A stretch of 64,000 bases of DNA from Pandoraea iniqua (GCF_902459685.1 NZ_CABPSF010000002.1:248001-312000); one strand, 5' to 3'. Numbered from the stretch's first letter, positions 25,895 to 34,353 are shown. Notes: generated from the letters alone by a model not told the origin. Numbers and translations are program-made.

Positions 25895-26770
25895 ATGACA
25901 ACATCGCACCCCGATCCGTCCGACGAAAACACCGCACCGCTCCCCGGCGAGACGACGGCGTCGCATGCGGTCGTGCCGGCAGTGCCCGGCCCGGATGCTC
26001 ATGACGGATGGGGCAAGCAGCAACTTCGGCTTTTCCTGACGGCGCTCGGCTATTTCACGCGTGTGCCGATCCCTTCATGGGTAGGCTATTCGCCCGCGCA
26101 ATTGAACGCGGCGACACGTTACTTCCCGATGGTCGGGGTGTTCGTCGGCGTGCTGGTGGCGTTGTTGACGGTGGCGATGGGCATGCTCTGGTCGCCGCGT
26201 CTGGCGATTGCACTGGGGCTCGCGGTCAGCGTGCTGCTGACCGGCGCGTTTCATGAAGACGGCCTCGCCGATTCGGTCGATGCCTTCGGCGGTGCGTTCG
26301 AGCGCGAGCGCGTGCTGGAGATCATGCACGACTCGCGCATCGGCACCTATGGGGCGGTCGCCCTTTGGTTGGCGCTGGCCATCAAATGGCAGGCACTGGT
26401 CGACGTGCAGACCGCCTTCGGCTGGGGCGGCTTTTCGATCGTGCTGATCGGGGCGCACGCGGCGAGCCGCTGTATGGCCATCAGTCTGTTGCGCGCGCTC
26501 GACTACGTGCGTGCACAGGGTAAGGCGAAGCCGGTCGCCCAGCGCCTGAGTCTCGAGGGTTTGCTGTTCGGTGTGGTGTGCAGCCTGCCGTGGGCGTTCT
26601 GGCCGGACTGGCGCGCTGGCGCTACTGGCGCAGTGGTGCTGATCGTGTTGCGGGCTGCGTTTATTCGCTATCTGCGCCGGCGTCTGGGGGGGTACACCGG
26701 TGACACGTTGGGCTTTGCGCAACAGATCGGCGAACTGGCGCTGTATCTGACGGTGTGCGCATGGATCTGA
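25895..26770 (+). CDS. cobS: Adenosylcobinamide-GDP ribazoletransferase (cobalamin synthase)
   Basis: CobS is an integral membrane enzyme joining adenosylcobinamide-GDP to alpha-ribazole (phosphate), the last assembly step. The 291-residue protein has a polar N-terminal ~45 residues, then TALGYFTRVPIPSWVG, a hydrophobic body, and the metal-binding HEDGLADSVDAFGGAFERER and DSRIGTYGAVAL motifs. It overlaps cobC by ten bases. The acidic N-terminal extension is longer than in enteric CobS. Confidence 0.95.
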   Translation: MTTSHPDPSDENTAPLPGETTASHAVVPAVPGPDAHDGWGKQQLRLFLTALGYFTRVPIPSWVGYSPAQLNAATRYFPMVGVFVGVLVALLTVAMGMLWSPRLAIALGLAVSVLLTGAFHEDGLADSVDAFGGAFERERVLEIMHDSRIGTYGAVALWLALAIKWQALVDVQTAFGWGGFSIVLIGAHAASRCMAISLLRALDYVRAQGKAKPVAQRLSLEGLLFGVVCSLPWAFWPDWRAGATGAVVLIVLRAAFIRYLRRRLGGYTGDTLGFAQQIGELALYLTVCAWI

Positions 26771-27366
26771 TTCTGCTGCGGCATCCGCCGCCCGACGTTG
26801 CCCCGGGCATCTGCTACGGGCAGACCGACCTGCCGGTCGACGCGGCGCAGTTCGATGCGTGTGTGGCGGGGATGCGGGAGAACATCACGACATGGCTCGA
26901 TGGCCGCGTGCCCGTCGCTGTCCATAGCAGCCCTTTGCAACGCGCCCGCAGCGCAGCGAATGTGATTGCCGAATCGTTCGATATGCCGGTGACTGAGGAT
27001 GCCCGCTTGTCGGAGATGCACTTCGGCGAGTGGGAAATGCAGCGCTGGGACACCCTCGATCGCGCGCAGCTCGATGACTGGGCGCGCGATGTGGCGGGCT
27101 TTGCACCGCCCGGTGGCGAGTCGGCCCGCCACGTCGTGCTGCGCATGGACGCGTGGGCGAGGGCGGTGCGGGTTGCTACCACGGCGAACCCTGCACGAGA
27201 CGTGCACATCGCCGTCACGCACGCCGGACCGATCCGGCTGCACACGGCGACAGCGCTACGCCTGCCGACAACGGCGTGCCTGTCGTGGGCGCTCGGTTTC
27301 GGTGCCGCGTGCGAGCTGCACGTCAGCGACGACGGACAAGCACGGCTGATTCGTTGGAACACCTGA
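26761..27366 (+). CDS. cobC: Histidine phosphatase, probable alpha-ribazole phosphatase
   Basis: This phosphoglycerate-mutase-fold phosphatase removes phosphate from alpha-ribazole 5'-phosphate or cobalamin 5'-phosphate. The 201-residue protein has catalytic His8 in LLRHPPPD, phosphate-pocket Arg in SSPLQRAR, acid Glu85 in LSEMHFGEWE and second His154 in VTHAGPIR, so the active site is complete. The usual RHG/RHT triplet reads RHP here. ATG 26761 overlaps the end of cobS; a GTG six bases earlier is also possible. It is convergent with btuF, four bases apart. Confidence 0.88.
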   Translation: MDLILLRHPPPDVAPGICYGQTDLPVDAAQFDACVAGMRENITTWLDGRVPVAVHSSPLQRARSAANVIAESFDMPVTEDARLSEMHFGEWEMQRWDTLDRAQLDDWARDVAGFAPPGGESARHVVLRMDAWARAVRVATTANPARDVHIAVTHAGPIRLHTATALRLPTTACLSWALGFGAACELHVSDDGQARLIRWNT

Positions 27367-27370
27367 CCGA

Positions 27371-28336
27371 TTACTGCGCACGCGCCTGCGTGCGTCGCTG
27401 ACGCGCAATGTCGAGGTCTTCGCACATCGTGCGCGCCCCGTCGAGAATGCGCGGACCGGGGCGGTTGATCAGATCGCCGTCGATACCGAAGAGATTGTTG
27501 TTCGCCACGGCAGGTAACTGCGTCCACTTGCGCCAGCTGTCGAGTGTCGCGAGCGGCTTGTCCGACTTCGTCGCACCGGGCGTGGCCGTGAACATCGCCT
27601 CCGGCCGTTTGGCGAGCACCGCCTCGATCGACACGCGCGGCACCAGCGCGGGCTCGTCGGCGAAGATGTTGACGCCGCCGCACAGGCGGATCACGTCGCT
27701 CACCATATGCGTGCCGTTGAGCGTCATCAGCGGCTGCGTCCATACCTGATAGAACACCGACACCGGCGCGCGTGACGAGTATTGCGTGCGCAGCGCCTCG
27801 TACCGCGCACGGAACGCGTTGGCGGCCGCCTGTGCTTTCGCCGGCGTGCCGGTGAGCGCCCCCAGACGCTCGATGGCATCGGGCAAGTCGGTCAGGTGCT
27901 TGGGTTCCGAATAGAACACCGGCAATTTCAACTGACGCAGCGCTTCGACTTGCCGCTGCGAATTGCCATGCATCCACACCACCAGCAGGTCTGGCTTGAG
28001 CGCGAGAATGCGCTCGAGATCGAGGGCGCTATTGTCACCCACGCGTGTGATGTGTTTGGCCGCTTCGGGGTAATCTGAGTACGCCACGGCACCGACCACG
28101 CGGTCGCCCGCACCGGCAGCGAACAACAACTCGGTTGCGTGCGGTGCAAGACTCACGATGCGTTGTGCAGGCGCCGCCAGCGTGACGGTGGCGCCGGTGT
28201 CGTCTTTGACGGAGAGCGCGGCATGCGCGCTCGTGGCGAAGCCGAGCGTCAAGACGGCGGTCGAAAGCACCATCGACAAAACAGCGGCAGCTTGGCGGGC
28301 GCGGTGACGGGGGAGAGCCTGAAGAGTGAGCGACAT
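27371..28336 (-). CDS. btuF: Cobalamin-binding periplasmic protein
   Basis: The 321-residue product has a signal peptide (about 1-39, ending SAHA) and the class III binding-protein fold of BtuF: RIVSLAPHATELLFAAGAGD near the N-terminus, then VGAVAYSDYPEAAK and LVVWMHGNSQRQVEAL. BtuF delivers corrinoid to BtuCD. It is not a lipoprotein, since there is no cysteine after the signal. It is on the reverse strand, outside the riboswitch operon that encodes the permease and ATPase, and I see no riboswitch upstream of it. ATG 28336 is chosen because the signal peptide begins soon after. Confidence 0.9.
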   Translation of the reverse strand: MSLTLQALPRHRARQAAAVLSMVLSTAVLTLGFATSAHAALSVKDDTGATVTLAAPAQRIVSLAPHATELLFAAGAGDRVVGAVAYSDYPEAAKHITRVGDNSALDLERILALKPDLLVVWMHGNSQRQVEALRQLKLPVFYSEPKHLTDLPDAIERLGALTGTPAKAQAAANAFRARYEALRTQYSSRAPVSVFYQVWTQPLMTLNGTHMVSDVIRLCGGVNIFADEPALVPRVSIEAVLAKRPEAMFTATPGATKSDKPLATLDSWRKWTQLPAVANNNLFGIDGDLINRPGPRILDGARTMCEDLDIARQRRTQARAQ

Positions 28337-28587
28337 TGACCGGCGGTGCGAGGCGGAAAGGGTTGAAGGGGCGCAGAGCGGGGTGGCGCGTCGGCCGTGA
28401 GGACGACAAAGCCCCGCCATTGTCGACGTGTTGCCGCGACGCTGCAAGGCGGGGCGGCGCAGGGGCTTCGGCGTGACGACAGACAGCGTAAGATGCCCGC
28501 GTGGCGAACTGACGTCACCGGGTTGCGGTCGAATGATGCGTAACCTGCCCGGTATCCAAGCCGGGGCGAGCCAAGGAGTCAGAAGAC

Positions 28588-28767
28588 GTGAAACGAAATT
28601 TCGGGATAGTGAGTGCGCTGATGGTGGCGCTGACGGTCATGCTTGGCGCTTGCGCCAATACCGGCAGTGGTGCGGGCGATTCGAGTTCGTCGGCCCGCAG
28701 CGGCAGCGGCACGGGCAAGGTGGAAGCCTACGGCGTCATCGATGGCGGTGTCACCATCGTCAAGTAA
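28588..28767 (+). CDS. Small putative lipoprotein, GTG start
   Basis: A 59-residue protein starts at GTG with AAGGAG 11 bases before it. It has a basic start (KRNFG), a hydrophobic segment and a lipobox LGAC with Cys22, then a Ser/Gly-rich linker and a conserved-looking end, KVEAYGVIDGGVTIVK. It should be exported and lipid-anchored. I do not recognise a function. It sits between btuF and the cobD operon but nothing ties it to cobalamin. Confidence 0.7.
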   Translation: MKRNFGIVSALMVALTVMLGACANTGSGAGDSSSSARSGSGTGKVEAYGVIDGGVTIVK

Positions 28768-28791
28768 GGCGGATCGTCGCGAGTCGGCGAT

Positions 28792-28840
28792 GTAGCGACG
28801 TAGCGACGTAGCGACATAACGACACAGCGATGTAAACGAC
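28792..28840. repeat. 8-bp tandem repeat
   Basis: Three exact GTAGCGAC units (28792-28815) are followed by degenerating copies ATAACGAC, ACAGCGAT and GTAAACGA, running into the terminator hairpin. Confidence 0.85.
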
Positions 28841-28880
28841 TACGCCCCCTGAGCTCAGAAGAACTCAGGGGGCGTAGTCG
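28837..28880. terminator. Long bidirectional hairpin between two lipoprotein genes
   Basis: A perfect 17-bp stem (28837-28853 with 28864-28880, core ACGCCCCCTGAG/CTCAGGGGGCGT) has a 10-base loop. It lies between convergent genes and a short TTT follows on the + side. It probably ends or stabilises both transcripts. Confidence 0.75.
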
Positions 28881-28942
28881 TTTCAGCGCACCGCAGGATC
28901 GACCGGATGCCCGATCGAAGCCCGCGGCAGCGCCGTGCGGCG

Positions 28943-29170
28943 TTAGTTGGAAGCCGGAGCCGGGGCGGCTGCACCTGCATCCGAAGCCGGTGCCGGCGTC
29001 ATGGCGGCGCCTGCATCGCTGGCCGGGGCGGTATCCGCCGGGGCAGCTGCCGGTGCCGATGCCGACGTGTCGGCGGCCGGGGCGGCGGTTTGATCGTCCT
29101 TCTTCGAGCAACCCACCATCACGACGGTGGCGGTTACGAGCGTAGCGAGCAACAGCGGAAGTTTTTTCAT
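28943..29170 (-). CDS. Small Ala/Pro/Asp-rich putative lipoprotein
   Basis: The 75-residue protein has a signal peptide MKKLPLLLATLVTATVVMVG with lipobox Cys21, then SKKDDQ and a low-complexity tail of Ala, Pro, Asp and Thr. ASDAGAA and APASDAG repeats end in APASN. AGGACG lies before the ATG at 29170, which starts the signal peptide. The tail is likely disordered. Function is unknown; such proteins can be envelope spacers. Confidence 0.75.
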   Translation of the reverse strand: MKKLPLLLATLVTATVVMVGCSKKDDQTAAPAADTSASAPAAAPADTAPASDAGAAMTPAPASDAGAAAPAPASN

Positions 29171-29443
29171 TTGGTCGTCCTTTTGATATAGGGAAAGCCC
29201 TTGCGAAAGAACCCTCAGTCTAACGGCGCCCTGAGGCGAAGGCTGTGTGCATTTGTTGCAGAAATGCTTCAATTTGTAACGAAAACGGCGGCAAACGCAC
29301 GTCGTTTAATACGGCGTAAGGCGCCGATGGCACTGATGGTGCCCGTGAGGCCGTGCGCCGTCGGTTGAACGGGTAGGGCACGTCCGTTCAGAAGCATAAC
29401 GGGGAAATTTGATACCCGCCGGGCACGGCAGTTCCCGAAAAAT

Positions 29444-30541
29444 TCAGGACACCGGCAAGTCGGCCAGCCCGACGGCGAGGCGTTCCCAGCCGGCTTCGTG
29501 CGCAGGCAGGCCCAATCGGAGGCTGGGCAGGGACTGCATGGCGGCCGTTGTGACGACTGCTCCTGCTGGTGATATTCCTGCCGGTATTGTTACAGGCCGG
29601 GCGTCGAACAGCCGCGTCCAGATGCCTTGGGCCGCCAGCTTCTCATGCCAGACGGGGGCCAGCGGGTGCGGCGTCCACGCGAACAGCGGTGTGCCCAGCG
29701 CAGGCCAGCCATGGTGGCGTAACAGCGCGAGAAGCCGCTCGCCGTCGTGCTGCAAGCGCTCACGGGCGGCAATTTGCCACACGGTGTCACGCAACGCGGT
29801 GCGCACCGCAAAACGGGCAGGGCCGCTGACCGTCCATGCGCCGAGGGTCTGCGACAATTGCGCGCCGAACGCCGGCGGACACAGCGCAAACCCCGCCCGA
29901 ATCCCCGCCAGTCCAAAGAACTTACCTACCGAACGCAGCACAACGAGCCCGTCCCGCCCAACCTGCGAGGTCATCGACGCCGCAGGCGACGCATCCGCGA
30001 ACGCTTCATCGACGATCAGCATCCCGCCACGTTCTGCGAGTGAAGCTTGCCATGATGATAAGGTTTCGCGCGAGACGTGACGCGTGGTCGGATTATCGGG
30101 ATTCACCCAAACGAGATAGTCGACATCCGGGAGTCCGGCCTCCGGGCCAGTCCACGGTACGAGCGTATGGCCGGCGCGCGCAAAGGCCGGGGCATATTCA
30201 CTGTAGGTCAGCGAGGCCACCGCCACGCGCCCCGGGCGCAGCAGCGTCGGTATTGCCCGGATGACGGCCTGCGACCCGGCACAGGGCACCACCGCGTTCG
30301 CTGGCACACCGTAGTAGTCGGCGGCGATGTCGATCAGATCGTCGAAGGCATCGGGCAGGTCGCGCCACGCTTCGGGTGGCGGCATCGGCACCGGATAGCC
30401 CAGCGGATTGATACCCGTCGACAGGTCCAGCCAGTCTTCGCGCGCGCGTCCGTAGCGCGCAATGGCTTCGCCCAGATTGCCGCCATGGCGAGGTGCCGCT
30501 GGCGCAGGCGATGTGGTTGCGGGTATTGCCGAAACGCTCAC
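29444..30541 (-). CDS. cobD: Threonine-phosphate decarboxylase
   Basis: This PLP enzyme decarboxylates L-threonine O-3-phosphate to (R)-1-amino-2-propanol phosphate, the linker used by CbiB. The 365-residue aminotransferase-fold protein has HGGNLGEA near residue 19, LDLSTGINPLGYP, WVNPDNPTT, VDEAF and the PLP lysine Lys207 in RSVGKFFGLAG. The GTG start at 30541 overlaps the cbiB stop as GTGA, showing translational coupling. A longer upstream frame overlaps cbiB and has no family match. Confidence 0.93.
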   Translation of the reverse strand: MSVSAIPATTSPAPAAPRHGGNLGEAIARYGRAREDWLDLSTGINPLGYPVPMPPPEAWRDLPDAFDDLIDIAADYYGVPANAVVPCAGSQAVIRAIPTLLRPGRVAVASLTYSEYAPAFARAGHTLVPWTGPEAGLPDVDYLVWVNPDNPTTRHVSRETLSSWQASLAERGGMLIVDEAFADASPAASMTSQVGRDGLVVLRSVGKFFGLAGIRAGFALCPPAFGAQLSQTLGAWTVSGPARFAVRTALRDTVWQIAARERLQHDGERLLALLRHHGWPALGTPLFAWTPHPLAPVWHEKLAAQGIWTRLFDARPVTIPAGISPAGAVVTTAAMQSLPSLRLGLPAHEAGWERLAVGLADLPVS

Positions 30542-31518
30542 AATACCCCCACGGTGGCCGCGTCGGCCTGCGATGCGGCGAAGAGTGCGAGCGCGCCGCT
30601 CACCACCAGCCACATCCACATCGAGCGTGAAATGAGCCGCCACGCGGCCTTGATGTGTTGTGCAGACGGTTCCGTGCCGCAGCCCAGCGGCGGGCGCGTT
30701 TCCCACTCGCCGTGATAGCGGGCGGGGCCACCCAGTTGTACGCCGAGACTACCGGCACCCGCTGCCATGACGGGCCCGGCGTTGGGGCTCGACCATGCGC
30801 TCGCTTGCGTGCGCCAGCAGTCGATGGCGCGCGCGACGTCGCCGAAGATGGCATAGCTCGCTGCCGTGAGACGTGCCGGAATCCAGTTAAGCCAATCGTC
30901 GATGCGGGCAGCGGGACGGCCGAAATACAGGAACTGTTCGGTGCGGTAGCCCCACATGGCGTCGAGCGTGTTGGCGAGGCGAAACAGCACGACGCCGGGC
31001 GCCCCGGCAATGGCGAACCAGAACAGGGCGCCGAAGATGGCGTCGTTGCCGTTCTCCAATGTGGATTCGACGGCGGCGCGTGCGATGTCGGATGCACTCG
31101 CGTCTTCGGTGTCGCGCGACACGATGCGTGTGGTCAACTCACGTGCTTGTGTGAGGTTGCCGTCTTGCAATGCGCGAGCGATCGGCATGACGTGTTCGCG
31201 CAGGCTGCGCGCGCCGAGTGCCGCGTACAGGGCCAGCGCCTGCCAGAGGATGCCGCCCCAGCCGGGCAGGAACGTGAGCGCCCACGCGATCAGGACGGGG
31301 ATCAGCAACATGAGCGTCCATGCCCACGTGCCGCGCACCATCGCGGTAAAGGGTTTGTCGCGGATGTCGGGCGCATTCAGCCACGCTTCTACGCCGTTGG
31401 CGATGAAGCCGAAGCCGACGAGCGGATGCCAGCGCTTGGGCTCACCGAGCCACGCGTCGAGCAGCACGCCGATGAGGCCGGCGAGCCAGAGAGATTCAGG
31501 AGCGAGTCCGGTGAGCAT
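30538..31518 (-). CDS. cbiB: Adenosylcobinamide-phosphate synthase
   Basis: CbiB joins adenosylcobyric acid to aminopropanol (phosphate) in the membrane. The 326-residue hydrophobic protein has the family motifs LIGVLLDAWLGEPKRWHPLV near the start, VSRDTEDASASDIARAAVES, ENGNDAIFGALFWFAIAGAP and MWGYRTEQFLYFGRPAARID. Several membrane segments are clear. It starts six bases after cobU ends and overlaps cobD by four bases, so cobU-cbiB-cobD is one tight operon. Confidence 0.95.
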   Translation of the reverse strand: MLTGLAPESLWLAGLIGVLLDAWLGEPKRWHPLVGFGFIANGVEAWLNAPDIRDKPFTAMVRGTWAWTLMLLIPVLIAWALTFLPGWGGILWQALALYAALGARSLREHVMPIARALQDGNLTQARELTTRIVSRDTEDASASDIARAAVESTLENGNDAIFGALFWFAIAGAPGVVLFRLANTLDAMWGYRTEQFLYFGRPAARIDDWLNWIPARLTAASYAIFGDVARAIDCWRTQASAWSSPNAGPVMAAGAGSLGVQLGGPARYHGEWETRPPLGCGTEPSAQHIKAAWRLISRSMWMWLVVSGALALFAASQADAATVGVL

Positions 31519-31524
31519 CCGCCA

Positions 31525-32076
31525 TCATCCTTTGACGGCCATGGGCAGGCCGGCGACGACAAATCGCACTTGCGGTGCCAGCGCAGCAACGCGCTGGTTG
31601 AGACGGCCGAGTTCATCGACGTAGCGTCGCGTGAGCGAGCCCATCGGGATCACGCCGAGTCCGATCTCGTTGCTCACGACGATAAGTTTGCCGGGGGCGG
31701 TCGAGAGCGCCTGCGCCAGTTGGTCCACAACGTCATGCCATTGCGTATCGTCTGCTGGTGCGTCGGGACCGTCGTCAGGCGGGCAGAGCCAGCCGGCCAG
31801 CCATAGCGGCAGGCAGTCGATGAGCAGGCAGTGTCCTTCGCGGGCGGTTTCAAGTACGGCACCGGCGAGATCGCGGCCGACTTCCACGGTGGGCCAGTGC
31901 GCTGGCCGGCTGGCCCGATGGTGGGCGATGCGTGCGCGCATCTCGGGTTCGTCGCTCACCGCAGCGGTGGCGAGATAGCTGACTGGCAGGCCGCTCTCCG
32001 AGGCGAGGCGTTCGGCGAACGCACTCTTGCCGGAGCGCGCGCCACCCAGCACGAAAGTCAGGTCGTGGGCACTCAT
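31525..32076 (-). CDS. cobU: Bifunctional adenosylcobinamide kinase / adenosylcobinamide-phosphate guanylyltransferase
   Basis: CobU phosphorylates adenosylcobinamide and makes adenosylcobinamide-GDP for CobS. The 183-residue protein has the P-loop GGARSGKS at 11-18, then [20 protein letters not shown] with the His used for guanylylation, [11 protein letters not shown], and [24 protein letters not shown] 32076 is chosen because the family begins at [13 protein letters not shown]. No ribosome-binding site is seen before this ATG; a TACAAT on the reverse strand ends seven bases upstream, which suggests a leaderless transcript. Confidence 0.95.
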   Translation of the reverse strand: MSAHDLTFVLGGARSGKSAFAERLASESGLPVSYLATAAVSDEPEMRARIAHHRASRPAHWPTVEVGRDLAGAVLETAREGHCLLIDCLPLWLAGWLCPPDDGPDAPADDTQWHDVVDQLAQALSTAPGKLIVVSNEIGLGVIPMGSLTRRYVDELGRLNQRVAALAPQVRFVVAGLPMAVKG

Positions 32077-32116
32077 GGGCGATATTGTACGAGCGCCCGA
32101 TGCGATAATCCGCACC
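32077..32116. promoter_or_regulatory. Divergent cobU/cobQ promoter, possibly leaderless both ways
   Basis: The 40-bp gap holds a reverse-strand TACAAT (32089-32084) and a forward GATAAT (32104-32109). Each ends exactly seven bases before the ATG it faces, and neither gene has a Shine-Dalgarno sequence. No good -35 is present on either strand. The start-site inference is from spacing only. Confidence 0.5.
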
Positions 32117-33628
32117 ATGAGTGAAATCCCTGTCAATTCCAGTGCGCTGTCCACGCGCGGCCTCCGTGGCACCTTGATGATTCAAGGCACGTCCTCCGAC
32201 GCAGGCAAGAGCACGGTAGTGGCTGGGCTCTGCCGGCTGCTCTATCGAGAGGGCGTGCGCGTTGCGCCGTTCAAGCCGCAGAACATGGCGCTCAATAGCG
32301 CCGTGACGGCCGACGGTGGTGAGATCGGCCGTGCGCAGGCGCTGCAGGCACAGGCTGCCGGCATTGCGCCGCATACAGACTTCAACCCGGTACTGCTCAA
32401 GCCGAGCAGCGACCGCGGCGCTCAGGTGATCATCGGCGGCAAGGTGGTGGCCGATCTCGACGCGCGGGCCTATCAGGAATACAAACCGCGCGCGATGGCG
32501 GCCGTGCTGGCTGCCTATGAGCGGCTGCGCACGGGCTACGACGCGGTGATCGTGGAAGGGGCGGGCAGTCCTGCGGAAGTGAATCTGCGGGCGCGCGATA
32601 TCGCGAACATGGGATTCGCCGAAGCCGTCGACGCGTCGGTGTTGCTCGTGGCGGACATCGACCGGGGCGGCGTCTTCGCGCAGTTGGTCGGCACGCTCGC
32701 CTGTTTGTCGGACAGCGAGCGCGCGCGCATCAAGGGGTTCGTCATCAATCGCTTTCGCGGCGATCCGTCGTTGCTCACCAGCGGGCTGGAATGGGTGGAG
32801 GCGCGCACGGGAATTCCGGTGCTGGGAGTGTTGCCGTATCTGCACGGGCTGCATCTCGATGGCGAGGACATGCTCCCCGGTGAGCGCCACACGGCGGCCA
32901 GCGGCGAGACGCGCCTGCGGGTGACGGTGCCTGCACTGCCGCGTATCAGCAATCACACGGATTTCGATGCGCTGCGGGCGCATCCACAAGTGGACTTTCG
33001 CTACGTGGGCGCAGGCGAACCGTGGCCTGCCTCGGATCTCGTGATTCTGCCCGGCAGCAAACACGTGCGTGCCGACTTGGCGTGGCTGCGGGCGCAGGGC
33101 TGGAAACCAGCGATTGCGCGCCACCTGCGCTACGGCGGCAAAGTGCTCGGCATATGCGGCGGCTTGCAGATGCTCGGGGCAGTGATTCACGATCCACGGG
33201 GGCTGGAAGGCGAAGCCGGTACGACGGCGGGCCTCGGCTGGCTGGAGATCGAAACGACGATGGAAGCGCAGAAGCAGTTGCGCGTGGTCAGCGGACGCCT
33301 GAGCGCAGGCAACGCACCGGTGCGCGGCTACGAGATCCATATGGGCGTGACGCGCGGGGCGGCGCTGGCGCGTCCCGCAGCCATGCTTACCGGGGATCAC
33401 GGCGACGTGCCCGACGGTGCACGCTCTGAGGACGATCAGGTCATGGGCACGTATCTGCATGGCCTGTTCGATACGCCGGAGGCCCTGCAAGCCCTGTTGA
33501 CGTGGGCGGGCGCACGCGACATCGAGGCGCAGGACTACAACGCGCTGCGCGAGGCGTCGCTTGACCGCCTTGCCGATTCGTTCGCTGCGCATCTGGATTT
33601 GTCGGGTGTGTGGGGCTGTCTGCGGTAA
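32117..33628 (+). CDS. cobQ: Cobyric acid synthase
   Basis: CobQ amidates four side chains of adenosylcobyrinic acid a,c-diamide using glutamine and ATP. The 503-residue protein has the dethiobiotin-synthase-like ATP domain with [10 protein letters not shown] at 24-33 and [10 protein letters not shown]. The glutamine amidotransferase domain has Cys347 in [10 protein letters not shown] and His448 in GTYLHGLFD. It is complete and of normal length. ATG 32117 is closest to the family start and leaves a 40-base gap to divergent cobU. Its presence suggests the cell can use cobyrinate diamide or make it with genes elsewhere. Confidence 0.96.
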   Translation: MSEIPVNSSALSTRGLRGTLMIQGTSSDAGKSTVVAGLCRLLYREGVRVAPFKPQNMALNSAVTADGGEIGRAQALQAQAAGIAPHTDFNPVLLKPSSDRGAQVIIGGKVVADLDARAYQEYKPRAMAAVLAAYERLRTGYDAVIVEGAGSPAEVNLRARDIANMGFAEAVDASVLLVADIDRGGVFAQLVGTLACLSDSERARIKGFVINRFRGDPSLLTSGLEWVEARTGIPVLGVLPYLHGLHLDGEDMLPGERHTAASGETRLRVTVPALPRISNHTDFDALRAHPQVDFRYVGAGEPWPASDLVILPGSKHVRADLAWLRAQGWKPAIARHLRYGGKVLGICGGLQMLGAVIHDPRGLEGEAGTTAGLGWLEIETTMEAQKQLRVVSGRLSAGNAPVRGYEIHMGVTRGAALARPAAMLTGDHGDVPDGARSEDDQVMGTYLHGLFDTPEALQALLTWAGARDIEAQDYNALREASLDRLADSFAAHLDLSGVWGCLR

Positions 33629-33729
33629 GGCTGCCGGGCAGAATGCCCAAGACGTGCCACCGGTGCCCGCCGGAAGCCGTAACGCAGCCGTTGTAAGATG
33701 TGCGGAAAATCGACCTCGGGGAGTGCGTA

Positions 33730-34353
33730 ATGCCGGTGATCGTGGTGGCGAATCCGAAGGGCGGCGTGGGTAAGAGCACGCTGGCAACGAATCTGGCGGG
33801 CTATCTGGCCGCCCAAGGGCACGCGGTGATGCTGGGGGATACCGACCGCCAGCAGTCCTCCCGGGCGTGGCTGGGGCTGCGTCCGCCGGCGCTACGGCCC
33901 ATTGCGACGTGGGATGTCGATCATAGTGAGATCGCCCGTCCGCCCAAGGGCACGACGCACGCGGTGCTCGATACCCCCGCTGGCCTACACGGCAAACGGC
34001 TGGAGACGGTGCTCAAACTCGCCAATCACGTGCTGGTGCCGTTGCAGCCGTCGATTTTCGATATCCTCGCGACGCGCGATTTTCTCCAAAAGCTTCAGGA
34101 AGAGAAGGCAGTCCGTCAGGGCGACGTGCGCATCGGCGTGGTCGGCATGCGGGTCGATGCGCGCACCCGCGCCGCCGATCAACTCGCCCGCTATTGCGAC
34201 GAAGCCGGCTTGCCGGTGCTCGGCATGCTGCGCGACACGCAGAACTACGTGCAACTCGCCGCGCACGGGCTCACGCTGTGGGACGTGGCGCCCAGCCGCG
34301 TCGAACGCGACCTGCCGCAGTGGCAGGGGATCGTGAAGTTCGTGGGTGAATAG
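33730..34353 (+). CDS. Orphan ParA-family ATPase
   Basis: The 207-residue protein has the deviant Walker A KGGVGKST at 10-17, a Walker A' region LGDTDRQQSSRAWL starting at Leu35 (DTDRQ where chromosomal ParA has DxDPQ), and Walker B LDTPAG. ParA ATPases position DNA or protein cargo on the nucleoid. It is of the short ParA type, with no N-terminal helix-turn-helix. No ParB or parS-like array is nearby; it stands alone between cobQ and panD. ATG 33730 follows a GGGGAG. Cargo unknown. Confidence 0.87.
   Translation: MPVIVVANPKGGVGKSTLATNLAGYLAAQGHAVMLGDTDRQQSSRAWLGLRPPALRPIATWDVDHSEIARPPKGTTHAVLDTPAGLHGKRLETVLKLANHVLVPLQPSIFDILATRDFLQKLQEEKAVRQGDVRIGVVGMRVDARTRAADQLARYCDEAGLPVLGMLRDTQNYVQLAAHGLTLWDVAPSRVERDLPQWQGIVKFVGE

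Noticed and set aside
28413-28455. GCCCCGCC/GGCGGGGC inverted repeat upstream of btuF as a second cobalamin riboswitch
   Set aside because: None of the conserved B12-box or core riboswitch sequences is present; it is only a GC-rich inverted repeat.
19700-33628. Cobalamin region as a horizontally acquired island
   Set aside because: No integrase, tRNA, flanking repeats or obvious base-composition break is seen; genes look like their neighbours in codon use by eye.
31850-33787. 645-codon reverse-strand open frame opposite cobQ
   Set aside because: It runs through the real cobU start region in another frame and has no motif; cobQ is complete on the forward strand.
33730-34353. ParA-like gene as evidence of a plasmid or integrated element
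   Set aside because: There is no ParB, replication gene, repeat array or mobile gene nearby, and it is flanked by core metabolic genes.
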